This document shows, one piece after another, positions 40,501-43,276 of a DNA stretch of 45,178 nt; positions within the stretch are counted from its first letter, which is position 1; every line of letters starts with the position of its first letter. The notes beneath the pieces are model-generated. The model did not search any database. It had not been told where the DNA came from and was given only the letters and a program-made list of their open reading frames with translations. Location of the stretch: positions 1 through 45,178 of the forward strand of contig JAEUUU010000154.1 in assembly GCA_016787345.1 (NCBI GenBank). Reading direction: 5' to 3'. Position numbers and translations under genes: made by a program. This stretch comes from Saprospiraceae bacterium. GTDB lineage: Bacteria; Bacteroidota; Bacteroidia; Chitinophagales; Saprospiraceae.

Positions 40501-42257
40501 TGGCGACTTCCAACGCCGTCTTGCTGACCGTGAATACCGCCCCGGCGATCACCACGCAGCCCTCGGCCGCGACGGTATGCGCCGGCGCCGATGCGACCTT
40601 TACCGTGGTTGCCACGGGTACCGGTTTGAGTTATCAATGGCAGGAAAACACCGGCTCGGGTTTTGTCAACATCCCCGGCGCCACCAGCGCTTCCTACACC
40701 AAGGCCATGACGACGGCCGCGATGAACGGCTATCAGTATCAGGTCATTGTGAGCGGCGCCTGCACGCCGGCTGCGACGTCCACGCCGGTCAGTTTGACCG
40801 TGAATACGGCGCCTTCGATTACGACGCAACCGTCTGCTGTTACGCTTTGCGCAGGTGGCAATGCCAGCTTTACGGTGGTTGCCACGGGCACGGGCCTGAC
40901 GTACCAATGGCAGGAAAACACCGGTTCGGGCTTTACCGACATTCCGGGCGCCACCAGTGCTTCGTTTACCAAAATGTCGGTCACGGCCGCCATGAACGGC
41001 TATCTGTACCAGGTGGTGATCAGTGGCACTTGTCCTTCGCCGGTCACTTCCACACCGGTAGCGCTGACGGTGAATACTGCTCCGGCCATTACCGTACAAC
41101 CCGCTCCGGTGACGACCTGCGAAGGCACCAATGCCACTTACAGCGTGACGGCGACGGGTACCGGTCTGACGTATCAATGGCAGGAAGATGCCGGCTCCGG
41201 CTTCGTCGACATTCCGGGGGCGACCGCTACCACGTACACCAAAACAGCGGTAACCCTGGCGATGAGCGGCTATCAGTACCGGGTTGTTGTGAGTGGCGCC
41301 TGCACGCCTGCTGCGACCTCGAATGCGGCCAGCCTGACGGTCAATCCGGGTCTCTCGCCGGCTTGCGACATGGATGGCGACGGCGTACCGGATATTACCG
41401 ACCCCGATCCGCTCGATCCCTGCATCCCGAATCCCTGCGCCTTGCTGCTGGCGCCCAAAGGTTTCCTCGGCGGCGCTTACGACGACGTGACAGGAAAGAT
41501 GTCGGATGCCTTGCGCACGATGAACCTGATTCCTTCGGCCCAGCCTTATGGCGGCAGCGCTTACGGCGACTTTGCCTACTTCGGCACTGAAACCATTGGC
41601 GCGGGCGTACTGACGGTAACGGGCGACAATGCCATCGTCGACTGGGTGCTGATCGAGCTGCGCGACGCCGTCAACCCGGCGACGGTGATTGCCCGCAAAG
41701 CGGCGTTGATCCAGCGCGACGGCGACGTGGTCAGTTCCGGCGACGGTACCTCACCGCTTTCGTTCAACGGCGTCACACCCGGCAACTACTACGTGGCTTT
41801 CCGTCACCGCAACCACCTGGGCGTCATGACCGCCAATGCCATTGCACTGTCCGGATCACTTACTTCGGTCGACTTCACCCTGAGCTCCACGGGCAACTAT
41901 CAGGTTGCCGGTCCCAACGGTTCGCCCTATGCGCAGGAATTGCGCAGCACCGGCAAACGCGCCTTGTGGATGGGCAACATGGGCAACCAAAGCGGCACGG
42001 GCAACCGGGTGATTTACCAGGGCGGCAATGCTGATCCGGATGAGCCGTACTACCGTGTATTGCTCGATCCGGGCAACACGGGCGTATTGCCCAATTATGT
42101 AGTGACGGCCTACGACCGTTCCGACGGCAACCTCGACGGGCACGTGATTTACCAGGGCGGCAATGCCGATGCGGATCTGCCTTTCTACACGGTATTCCTC
42201 TTCCCGGACAACATCAACGCGTTGCCCAACTTCATCGTACACCAACAAATACCATAA
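19593..42257 (+). CDS. Giant 7,554-aa secreted modular protein (12 LamG-like/GIGRDD modules plus 24 Ig-like modules)
   Basis: One uninterrupted frame of 22,665 bp. The N terminus has an unusually long basic region (about 36 residues) before a hydrophobic export segment (YVLLGVSLITILFVLAIGTS, about 38-57). Residues ~75-205 form a single beta-rich domain (YSEEDLNGNKEEDLILYSSN, RHFSLWTAA). Residues 208-5092 are 12 modules of 385-421 aa, each pairing a LamG/concanavalin-like beta sandwich (starting PGC, LWLRAD, YSGN) with a segment marked by SYLALKYG, IAGIGRDDC, QKQSKS, FLVWGDDNGS and either RVWRVDKTNW or REWRVDETG; the second part resembles what databases label DUF8202 (from memory). Residues 5093-7252 are 24 Ig-like modules of 90 aa. 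Residues ~7253-7554 hold a Ca-binding-like DMDGDGVPDITDPDPLDPC stretch and a beta-rich end with two 45-aa repeats (VIYQGGNAD). No standard T9SS type A tail is visible. Likely a surface adhesin or cell-cell contact fibre; no enzyme motif is seen. Confidence 0.95.
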   Translation: MKYLYESVSRLKTSLPGLLKKTFAVLGNKGPGSTRNYVLLGVSLITILFVLAIGTSRLIPGQELPGIVRFFQSDARSEYSFEIEGNQRFHWLSEAGVGLSAKLPLGHTRLTCTDQPAVIDGRETIRKVVGIHPQVNSDIEARLVFTYSEEDLNGNKEEDLILYSSNDEGVTWEPHFNSRVDIKANTILLEGIRHFSLWTAAAAMPPDPGCITGARLWLRADAGAYNTGLVEAANGQQINTWKNWGSGAADAIPNSASQIPLLTDGAQSTAFNYNPVINTTGKYFKIPGGVIGANTFTNANVFAVTRTNTATNASVLYEPGSTYLNAHVPWGNGTIYWDAGNYGSLRLTTAYTGSGGAYERPYLWSFVANGTGTANQAILRNGTQLAAKNSTVNYTGNTSNTAYIGAYPGSNYFYGDIAEVIYFPTNVSASDRSKIESYLAVKYGITLSHDYFASNGTTVWDVGASGGFDNNITGIGRDNCTSLHQKQSRSINTGQFVTLSLGASVAASNAANTSNVTNDNSYLLWGDNNGSLTTISAVSGVNATSRMARVWRVDKTNWADQNITFKAQGYGNRYLIIHNTDPAFGSAPTQEILLDANGAATFNSSLLPDGAYFTIGNPLQGPGCVHAGIALWLRSDDAPDGNLSDNTGWYDFSGNQRSFDWVFSDPSGVAGGVNYNRYLHFDGNDYLRSRISPFANALTEGDVFAVTKSTTRTGDNGNMFDFGGSSRAYHYSWSNGAIYQGFGTTDRWGVNPLTGAIPDGKPGMTWAGASVDILNWNLFNVYSKTGDWGMGWNGNMRTTNSNTANFALAGGNEHIGAVSGWPYYGSIGEIVLYNRKLTPAERQRVNSYLALKYGLTLDQNTPTDYLASNGTTKMWDAAANATYKYNIAGLGRDDCQLLYQKQSISVNPGQFITFSVGNTVAASNSANTGTIGNDRSFLVWGDNNGSKTTTVVVAGANVTERMSRVWRVDKTNWADQNITVQVQGYGNRYLIIHNTDPAFGTAPNQEILLDPSGKATFNSNLLPDGAYFSLGNVLQGPGCVNTGIASWFDASEMPVGNMVEGTGWTDKSGWERNMTQIGAGRDPSVSEGMINFNKGVFFDGDDVVYQPSYGTSFTAGEYFAVGQAKDIANRGPLCDFGGVTGQGSFHYPWGDGALYEGFGTNDRVGYNPNTNAILDNTSPGFTVTGTGYQMTNWNIVNVGAATNDWMSNFNGLTKVQRNSNTPKFLTSSNNSNGNMHIGWREGFHYYGNIAEVVHYNRKLTAAERQRVHSYLALKYGITLDQSSPYNYVATNGAVYWDAGANAAHKFNIAGIGRDDCTNLNQKQSKSANANQFITVALGNTIQNSNSANTGTITNDRSFLVWGDDNGSKTTSVAVSGTNVTTRMTRVWRVDKTNWTDQNITFRAQGYPNRYLLIHNTSSTFATAPTQEIELDANGQATFNSNLLPDGAYFTIGAAVKGPGCVDVGVGAWWRADISAAVGNWEDYSGNEVNLTTVNGTVTYANTGANYNPLFKFNSGNFQYASGIFKNAPGALNMKVFSVVVPVNGQFNAPWGERSSNGYNVALWAPYSNDYAYFDAPWGYRINHPFSSNGGNYGAPNIVAGEKTPTNLALRINGKVFNQAGSYGGTYVSNTTLNYVGAQPGQSTTGNGGVAEVIVYQDGSSLTATDVQKIESYLALKYGITLDQATPRDYLASNGTTKMWDATVNSGYKSNIAGIGRDNCQGLHQKQSKSANPGQFITVAVGPNIFNSNAEDTLNVTNDRSFLVWGDNNGVLSNVVAVSGVNVTERSARVWRVDKTNWADQTITFKAQGYGNRYLLIHNTDPNFATAPTQEIELDASGQASFNSNLLPDGAYFTLGNAVVGPGCVNVGVKYWLKSDYGAGATEWSDYSGNENHATPTGTPALTGLINFNPAYQYNNTAHSLPASSDLVGNYTIFGLAKITGNSARVFQSQVGNALFGYWGGKENVIYLDANPNLLTGISATQNVNLFSVQRSSTGSGPWEFRGEGSVINSGTSSANSTWRLNIGSKQNYNEPSQVLVPEVAAYNRDLTAAEVQRVESYFALKYGLTLDQTSPQDYLASNGTTKMWDATANATYKFNIAGIGRDKCSQLHQKQSKSSNSGQFITIALGGSIAVDNAGNPENIANDRSFLVWGDDNGSKTTVLPVTGVNVTERMTRVWRVDKTNWADQDITFKADGFPNRYLLIHNTSASFATAPDQEIPLDAIGKATFNSSALPDGAYFTIGAAIKGPGCVNNGNIGWLRADFGLSDGSLWEDYSGNDISFVQTVAGEQAAYLSGNSVTNFNPGLNFAAGDNLEKTAGLLTSAGGTVIAAVMHNNVSSGWSDIYNQDVDDPTFGKYNVSANMKVFDNGVHTANDVPLAFTENKNNIATYTYANTANSYAAYMDGKLHNIPHAALPSIDAGIGYIGGENTAETWLGNIYEVAFYNRKLTAAEFQRVHSYFALKYGVTLDQTTPQDYLASDGSTKMWDATANATYKFNIAGLGRDDCQALYQKQSLSANPGQFVTFALGASIAATNAANTNTISNDKSFFVWGDDNGSAVTTVAVSGTNVTERMTRVWRVDKTNWDDQDITFRASLYPNRYLLIHNTSATFATAPTQEILLNSNGEATFNSNLLPDGAYFTIGDAVKGPGCVNAGIKLWLRGDFMAAVDSWTDYSGNDRVATQTTTANQPTVDPDELNFNPALNFDNTNDNLTIANSALSGLPTGNGSRTAFTVGKLNTNTGQDFAFAYGSNAANQSFDMGNSTNRAWYENWGGGYFGTIGAYLANQTLINTWNHDNSVNPSSKGYFDGKQDWSQNITLNTVIGSNPFYIGRHNDGGAPRWWDGYIGEIIVYNRSLTAAEMQRVNSYLALKYGITLDQTTPTDYLAGDGVTKMWDAAANGAFKHDIAGIGRDNCQGLHQRQSKSVNADALVTMGNGNTIAASNAANTNDIAADKSFLTWANNNDALSWQLTESPADRMRLTREWRVDETGTIGSVKLRVPDNSSALSSKMPAEATTIYLLVDDDGDFSSGAIEVPMTLNVTDWEADYDFNDGQYFTFATQIPPAPGCVVSGLQLWLKADQGTSSTTNGDALTSWLDQTVNTRDHTQTNVSWQPKFKTNAFNFNPAVNFDGTDAMITDAFASGNEAVHVFVMSKVGDNAWRSLYGFNRDVTHVQWYNNGGANRPSVWLSANQIPSTALGIDYGITTYILPKDGSQKTIHWNGTSANIAGNNTYGFSANKMGLGSDIGNDGLSLSENFLGDIAEVVIYKTGSPTTNGGRMTNNEIEKIESYLALKYGVTLSHDYLAGSGGTIWDVGGSGGFDNNIAGIGRDDCQALKQKQSKSINAGQFITFALGNTIAADNASNTATISRDTSFFLWGDDNGSKTTVVPVSGTNVTERMVRVWRVDKTNWADQQVTFQAQGFANRYLLISNASATFATINQEIPLDANGQATFNTSVLPDGAYFTIGDAIKGPGCVNTGVKVWLRADLGTVSPTYWSDYSGQDNSPVGRGSATVTAGAVNFNPAVTFAGAVTGEAYDFQNDLFTSGNNSFAVFSVGTGPGGAILSHGANAAAQAIYIRPSTPTSTLDFHSFGFSRGSIPSGTRLTRMVYTSGSNTRAISFNGNAPTTSSAVALNWQPGGNGTRILGHDLATGSNKYNGNLPEMVVYFNVNLTAAQIQRIESYFALKYGLTLDQTTPQDYLAGDGVTKMWDAAVNTGFASNIAGIGRDDCQSLQQKQSKSANTGQFITFALGSSIAADNASNTNTVTNDKSFFVWGDNNGSLTTMTPVSGANVTQRMTRVWRVDKTNWNDQDVTVQVQGYPNRYLIVHNTSATFASAPSQEIPIDANGLATFNTSLLPDGAYFTIGDAIKGPGCVNLGVTMWYRPDYGVTLSSGKVSAWNDYSGNEANVSQSNSARQPTYGASVLNFNPGATFAGGADGQVLTATLNTMNGNSPYTIVAVHKPDNTSSNLFAIGNPVANQSIAYHPNYAGGTRLLYHFGDDLSGGAPRTGWQLNTFRYDALASGTDRYIYDEGKQIAANTSNANNVPANPAFSLGGYNNRTGASGEEYDGDLVEFVAYNVVLTAAERNRVESYFALKYGLTLDQTTPTDYVAGDGTTKMWDATLNTGFNNDIAGIGRDDCQALHQKQSQSVNADGLVTMGNGNTIAADNASNTNGVSADKSFLVWGNNNAAIAWQYTETPAARMRISREWRVQETGTIGSVKVRVPDNSSPLSSKLPPEAYPVYLLVDDDGDFSSGAIEVAMTLNGTDWEGNYNFNNGQYFTFSTELPPAPGCVVPNLSLWLKADAGVTGDPTVTAWADQTLNLNPITVVGAPQITSAINFNPAIVLGTGKYFTTPDATHLNPTASKVTVFAVTKPSVLAFNPILTKTDNSTWPNGFGMYGNPNQKVGFWQGDQTGTEPANVPHQLYPTTPFISTGYYDTNQKVSVNGQAATSATQTPTSSASQIEIGYGKTYQFTGDYAEVILYNEDIGSTGRDKVESYLALKYGITLAHDYYSGAGALLWDLGNTGGYDNDIAGIGRDDCDLLNQKQSKSVNTSALVTIGNGNTIAASNTANTSTFVSDASFLLWGNNNGALAWQVAESPSARRRLTREWRVSESGVVGSVKVQAPDNGSALSTKLPAEVSTVYLLVDADGDFSSGATEVAMTLNGTDWEANVDFTNGHYFTFATNLPAQPGCIATNTSLWLRADLGFTPSSWADQSGLMNNATQATGANQPALAGTANYINFNPAVDFDGTNDIMQVSASALGTNASQYTLFSVVSADADGSVIVQEINACSNAGVNPQFTAAGDLNWHSSACVGSPAATGGGLVTTRAVLNAADRNSGSGLGSTWRNGTAGGTLTRDINSGSAEEIWVGGRVDGSPDNFNGRIAEMALYSVQLSAADRVRVESYLAVKYGITLSHDYVNGANATIWDVGATGGYDNDIAGIGREDCSDLNQKQSKSVNSDALLTIGNGNTIATDNPTNSAAFSADVSYMLWGNNDGAINWQDTEAPSQRQRLTREWLISETGTVGSVKIRIPDNSSSLATKLPAEVLSVYLLVDNDGDFSSGATEVPMSLNGSNWEVNYDFANGEYFTVATETCAPIITTNPVDVTLCAGGDATFTVAALGPSLTYQWQEDAGSGFVNIPGATSASYTKMAVTGAMSGYKYRVVVNGVCAPAATSTEATLTVNTPPAITTQPSAATVCAGQDASFTVVATGSGLTYQWQENTGSGFVNIPGATSATFTKMATTAAMNGYQYQVVISGTCPSPVTSSAVTLTVNTAPAISTQPVDVTVCAGSDATFTVAATGSGLTYQWQENTGSGFNDIPGATSATFTKMATTAAMNGYTYQVVVSGTCAPAVASASVQLTVNTAPAITTQPSSATVCAGSDATFTVVATGTGLSYQWQENTGSGFVNIPGATSASYTKAMTTAAMNGYQYQVVISGTCPSPLTSTPVSLTVNTAPAITTQPSAATVCAGQDASFTVVATGSGLTYQWQENTGSGFVNIPGATSATFTKMATTAAMNGYQYQVIVSGVCPSPVTSTAVTLTVNTLPAITTQPSAATVCAGSDATFTVVATGTGLMYQWQENTGSGFVNIPGATSASYTKAMTTAAMNGYQYQVVISGTCTPPVTSSAVSLTVNTAPAITTQPSAATVCEGQDATFTVSATGTGLTYQWQENTGSGFVNIPGATSATFTKMATTAAMNGYQYQVIVSGVCPSPLTSTAVTLTVNTLPAITTQPSAATVCAGSDATFTVVATGSGLSYQWQENTGSGFVNIPGATSSTFTKMATTAAMNGYQYQVIISGTCTPPVTSSAVTLTVNTAPAITTQPSAATVCAGQDASFTVVATGTGLTYQWQENTGSGFVNIPGATSATFTKMATTAAMNGYQYQVIVSGVCPSPLTSTAVTLTVNTLPAITTQPSAATVCAGSDATFTVVATGSGLSYQWQENTGSGFVNIPGATSATFTKMATTAAMNGYQYQVIVSGACTPPVTSSAVTLTVNTAPAITTQPSAATVCEGQNATFTVVATGTGLTYQWQEDTGGGFVNIPGATSASYTKMAVSAVLNGSQYQVIISGTCPSPVTSTPVTLTVNTLPAISVQPVSATVCAGNNASFSVTATGTGLTYQWQENTGSGFVNISGATNASYTVVSATAAMNGYQYRVVVSGTCTPPVTSDAALLTVNTAPAITTQPSNTAVCAGNDATFSVSATGTGLTYQWQENTGSGFVNIPGATASTYTKSSVNSSMNGYQYQVIVSGACPPPVTSSIATLTVNTLPNITAQPLSVTTCEGNNAIFTVTATGTGVTYQWQENTGSGFVNISGATGSLFIKSSVTAAMNGYQYRVIVGGTCPPSVTSNAALLTVNTAPAITTQPSPVIVCETSNATFSVSATGTALTYQWQEDTGSGFVDISGATSNSYTKTAVTAAMNGYQYRVVISGACAPPVTSNAALLTVTTAPAILTQPSDLSICAGANATFSVTASGAGLAYQWQVNDGFGFVDIPGANNASYTKVAAPASYNGYQYRVIIGGVCPPSVTSNTVTLTIQPAPSIVSQPASLTACVGSNATFTVVATGPGLSYQWQEDAGSGFVNIAGATGTSYTKTGITSGMNGYKYRVLVSGNCAPTAVSNEAVMSVEAPPAITTQPANTTVCEGANAVFSVVATGSSLTYQWQEDTGSGFVNIPGATGSSYTKPSVLSSMSGYQYRVLVTGLCSPPTTSGSATLTVNVAPAITAQPADQVVCEGANAIFNVTATGAGLTYQWQVNTGSGFTDISGATNAAYTAATVTAAMNGWQYRVVVSGTCTPPVTSNSAFLTVNTPPVITVQPSPATACVGTNATFSVTATGSGLMYQWQENTGSGFVNIPGATSGSYTKTSVTTAMNGYQYRVTISGLCAPNATSSGVALTVIEAPAITTQPVAATVCAGANASFTVAATGDGLTYQWQENTGSGFTDIPGATSASFTKMSTTAAMNGYQYRVVVSGTCTPLATSNAVLLTVNTAPAITTQPSAATVCAGADATFTVVATGTGLSYQWQENTGSGFVNIPGATSASYTKAMTTAAMNGYQYQVIVSGACTPAATSTPVSLTVNTAPSITTQPSAVTLCAGGNASFTVVATGTGLTYQWQENTGSGFTDIPGATSASFTKMSVTAAMNGYLYQVVISGTCPSPVTSTPVALTVNTAPAITVQPAPVTTCEGTNATYSVTATGTGLTYQWQEDAGSGFVDIPGATATTYTKTAVTLAMSGYQYRVVVSGACTPAATSNAASLTVNPGLSPACDMDGDGVPDITDPDPLDPCIPNPCALLLAPKGFLGGAYDDVTGKMSDALRTMNLIPSAQPYGGSAYGDFAYFGTETIGAGVLTVTGDNAIVDWVLIELRDAVNPATVIARKAALIQRDGDVVSSGDGTSPLSFNGVTPGNYYVAFRHRNHLGVMTANAIALSGSLTSVDFTLSSTGNYQVAGPNGSPYAQELRSTGKRALWMGNMGNQSGTGNRVIYQGGNADPDEPYYRVLLDPGNTGVLPNYVVTAYDRSDGNLDGHVIYQGGNADADLPFYTVFLFPDNINALPNFIVHQQIP
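20214..34868 (+). repeat. Twelve tandem LamG-like/GIGRDD modules within the giant gene
   Basis: Modules start at the PGC codons at 20214, 21456, 22701, 23964, 25173, 26328, 27525, 28773, 29994, 31188, 32445 and 33651; the last ends before the Ig array. The LamG-like front half varies strongly between modules, as expected for different ligand surfaces, while the back half is highly conserved. Two alternative forms occur at two places. After SYLALKYG the sequence is LSHDY/LAHDY in modules 1, 8, 11 and 12, but LDQ in the others. Further on it is RVWRVDKTNW...NRYLLIHNT in modules 1-6, 8 and 9, but REWRVDETG...VYLLVDDDGDFSSG in modules 7, 10, 11 and 12. Each module carries Cys in PGC and in RDDC (or RDNC, RDKC, REDC). 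Confidence 0.92.
34869..41348 (+). repeat. Twenty-four tandem Ig-like modules, each exactly 270 bp
   Basis: Units start at 34869 + 270(n-1). The YQWQ codons fall in perfect 270-bp register from the first to the last unit, so there is no net insertion or deletion. Each 90-aa unit reads PAITTQP, VCAG (or EG), ATFTVVATG, GLTYQWQENTGSGFVNIPGA, TKM, AAMNGYQYQV, SGTC, LTVNT. The two Cys (VCAG and SGTC) are kept in all 24 units and probably form one disulfide per module. Units 2-11 are the most alike; units 12-24 are more diverged. Units 5-10 alternate in a two-unit pattern. This resembles Ig-like repeats common in Bacteroidota surface proteins. Confidence 0.95.
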
Positions 42258-42275
42258 CACGGTGCGTACCCGCCG

Positions 42276-42318
42276 GCGGGGCATTTCACGGATTTTTAAA
42301 TCCCTGACAATGCCCCGC
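42276..42318. terminator. Nested hairpin after the giant gene
   Basis: GCGGGGCATT (42276-42285) pairs with AATGCCCCGC (42309-42318), and inside it GGATTT pairs with AAATCC. It lies 18 bp after the stop codon at 42255-42257. No T tract follows, so it may serve as an mRNA 3' stabiliser or partial terminator before the next gene. Confidence 0.55.
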
Positions 42319-42368
42319 GGCGATTCGCCCGGAATCTTTATTCCCTCGACGTTTGAAAAATATTGATT

Positions 42369-43205
42369 ATGAAAGCTTTATTATCAATGCTTGTCGTTTT
42401 GCTCACATCCGGTTTTTTGTTCGGACAAGTGAAATTCAACCTGGGCTATCAGCCGGAAACGGGTCAGTATACCGTCAGTATGCTGCCGGAGCTCAGCTGG
42501 CCTGCTCCCAAAAACCAGGTGGGCTCGGCGCAGATCGTTCTGCGCGTCGCATCGGATGCGGAGTTTACGCCCGGCATCACCAGCCTGATCCCCGATGCTG
42601 TATGGGCCGACAATGCCTACGTGGAGCAAACCGCGGCAGCGCCCGGCTACACTTTTGTTTGTATTGCACTGGTCAGTGGGCGAACGGACAAGATCGCCTT
42701 TGTCGAAGGTGAGGAGGTCCCGCTGTTTTCTTTTGTCAATGCCGGGGGTGGTTGTGCCGGCGTGGTTGAGTTATTGCCCAATGATGATCCGATGGTAGCG
42801 GCTGTCGTAGCGGAAGGTTTCAATATCACTCAACATATCGGGGTACTGGGCGCAAGAGGCAATGCCTGTACCGGGGTGATAAACGGTACCACAGATTGCG
42901 GCGCTACTTCGGGTAGTCAGGAAGCGAAAGCGGTTTTGATCGAAACCGTTCAGGTATCGCCTGTGCCGGCATCCGAGCAGGTATTGATTCGCTGGTATAT
43001 GCCGGTTGAAGACGACGAGCGGGTTGAAATGGTGATGGTGGATCAGCTCGGTCGGGAGGTATTCCGCGAAAAGGTCGCTTCGGTAAGAGGCGAACACGCC
43101 TTGCTTATTCCGGTAAAAAGCTGGCAATCAGGAATTTACAGGCTCTCGTTCCAGTTCAGCGGCGGTCGCCGAACAAAGTCATGGAACGTCGTCGTGCTGC
43201 ATTGA
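42369..43205 (+). CDS. Secreted 278-aa protein with T9SS type A sorting domain
   Basis: The start is ATG 42369 (MKALLSMLVVLLTSGFLFGQ, a signal peptide); a TTG two codons upstream is ignored. Residues ~21-185 form a beta-rich domain (VKFNLGYQPETGQYTVSM, VPLFSFVNAGGGCAGVVELL) that aligns with the two N-terminal repeats of the next gene: same opening K-x-L-x-Y, same YTVS, same LFxF-x-C motif, and a common ending with GN...G. The last ~75 residues are a Por-type sorting domain (VSPVPASEQVLIRWYM, DQLGREVFREKV, SGIYRLSF), so the protein is expected to be exported by T9SS. Function is unknown. It sits 111 bp after the giant gene and 71 bp before the next gene on the same strand, so the three may be one operon. 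Confidence 0.9.
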   Translation: MKALLSMLVVLLTSGFLFGQVKFNLGYQPETGQYTVSMLPELSWPAPKNQVGSAQIVLRVASDAEFTPGITSLIPDAVWADNAYVEQTAAAPGYTFVCIALVSGRTDKIAFVEGEEVPLFSFVNAGGGCAGVVELLPNDDPMVAAVVAEGFNITQHIGVLGARGNACTGVINGTTDCGATSGSQEAKAVLIETVQVSPVPASEQVLIRWYMPVEDDERVEMVMVDQLGREVFREKVASVRGEHALLIPVKSWQSGIYRLSFQFSGGRRTKSWNVVVLH

Positions 43206-43276
43206 CACGACTGGCCGAGACATACTCGAATTTATTTCCCTCATAACCCGACCCGGGCTTTTTAACTATAATCATC

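Noticed and set aside
20076-41177. Long antisense open frames (up to 984 codons) opposite the giant gene
   Set aside because: They mirror the repeat structure and codon bias of the plus-strand gene, have low-complexity Arg/Gly/Val/His-rich translations, and no signal peptides or domains of their own.
19593-42257. Assembly chimera or frameshifted fusion of several genes
   Set aside because: Module boundaries are clean, one frame runs throughout, and there is no internal signal peptide or terminator; collapsed repeats still cannot be excluded without reads.
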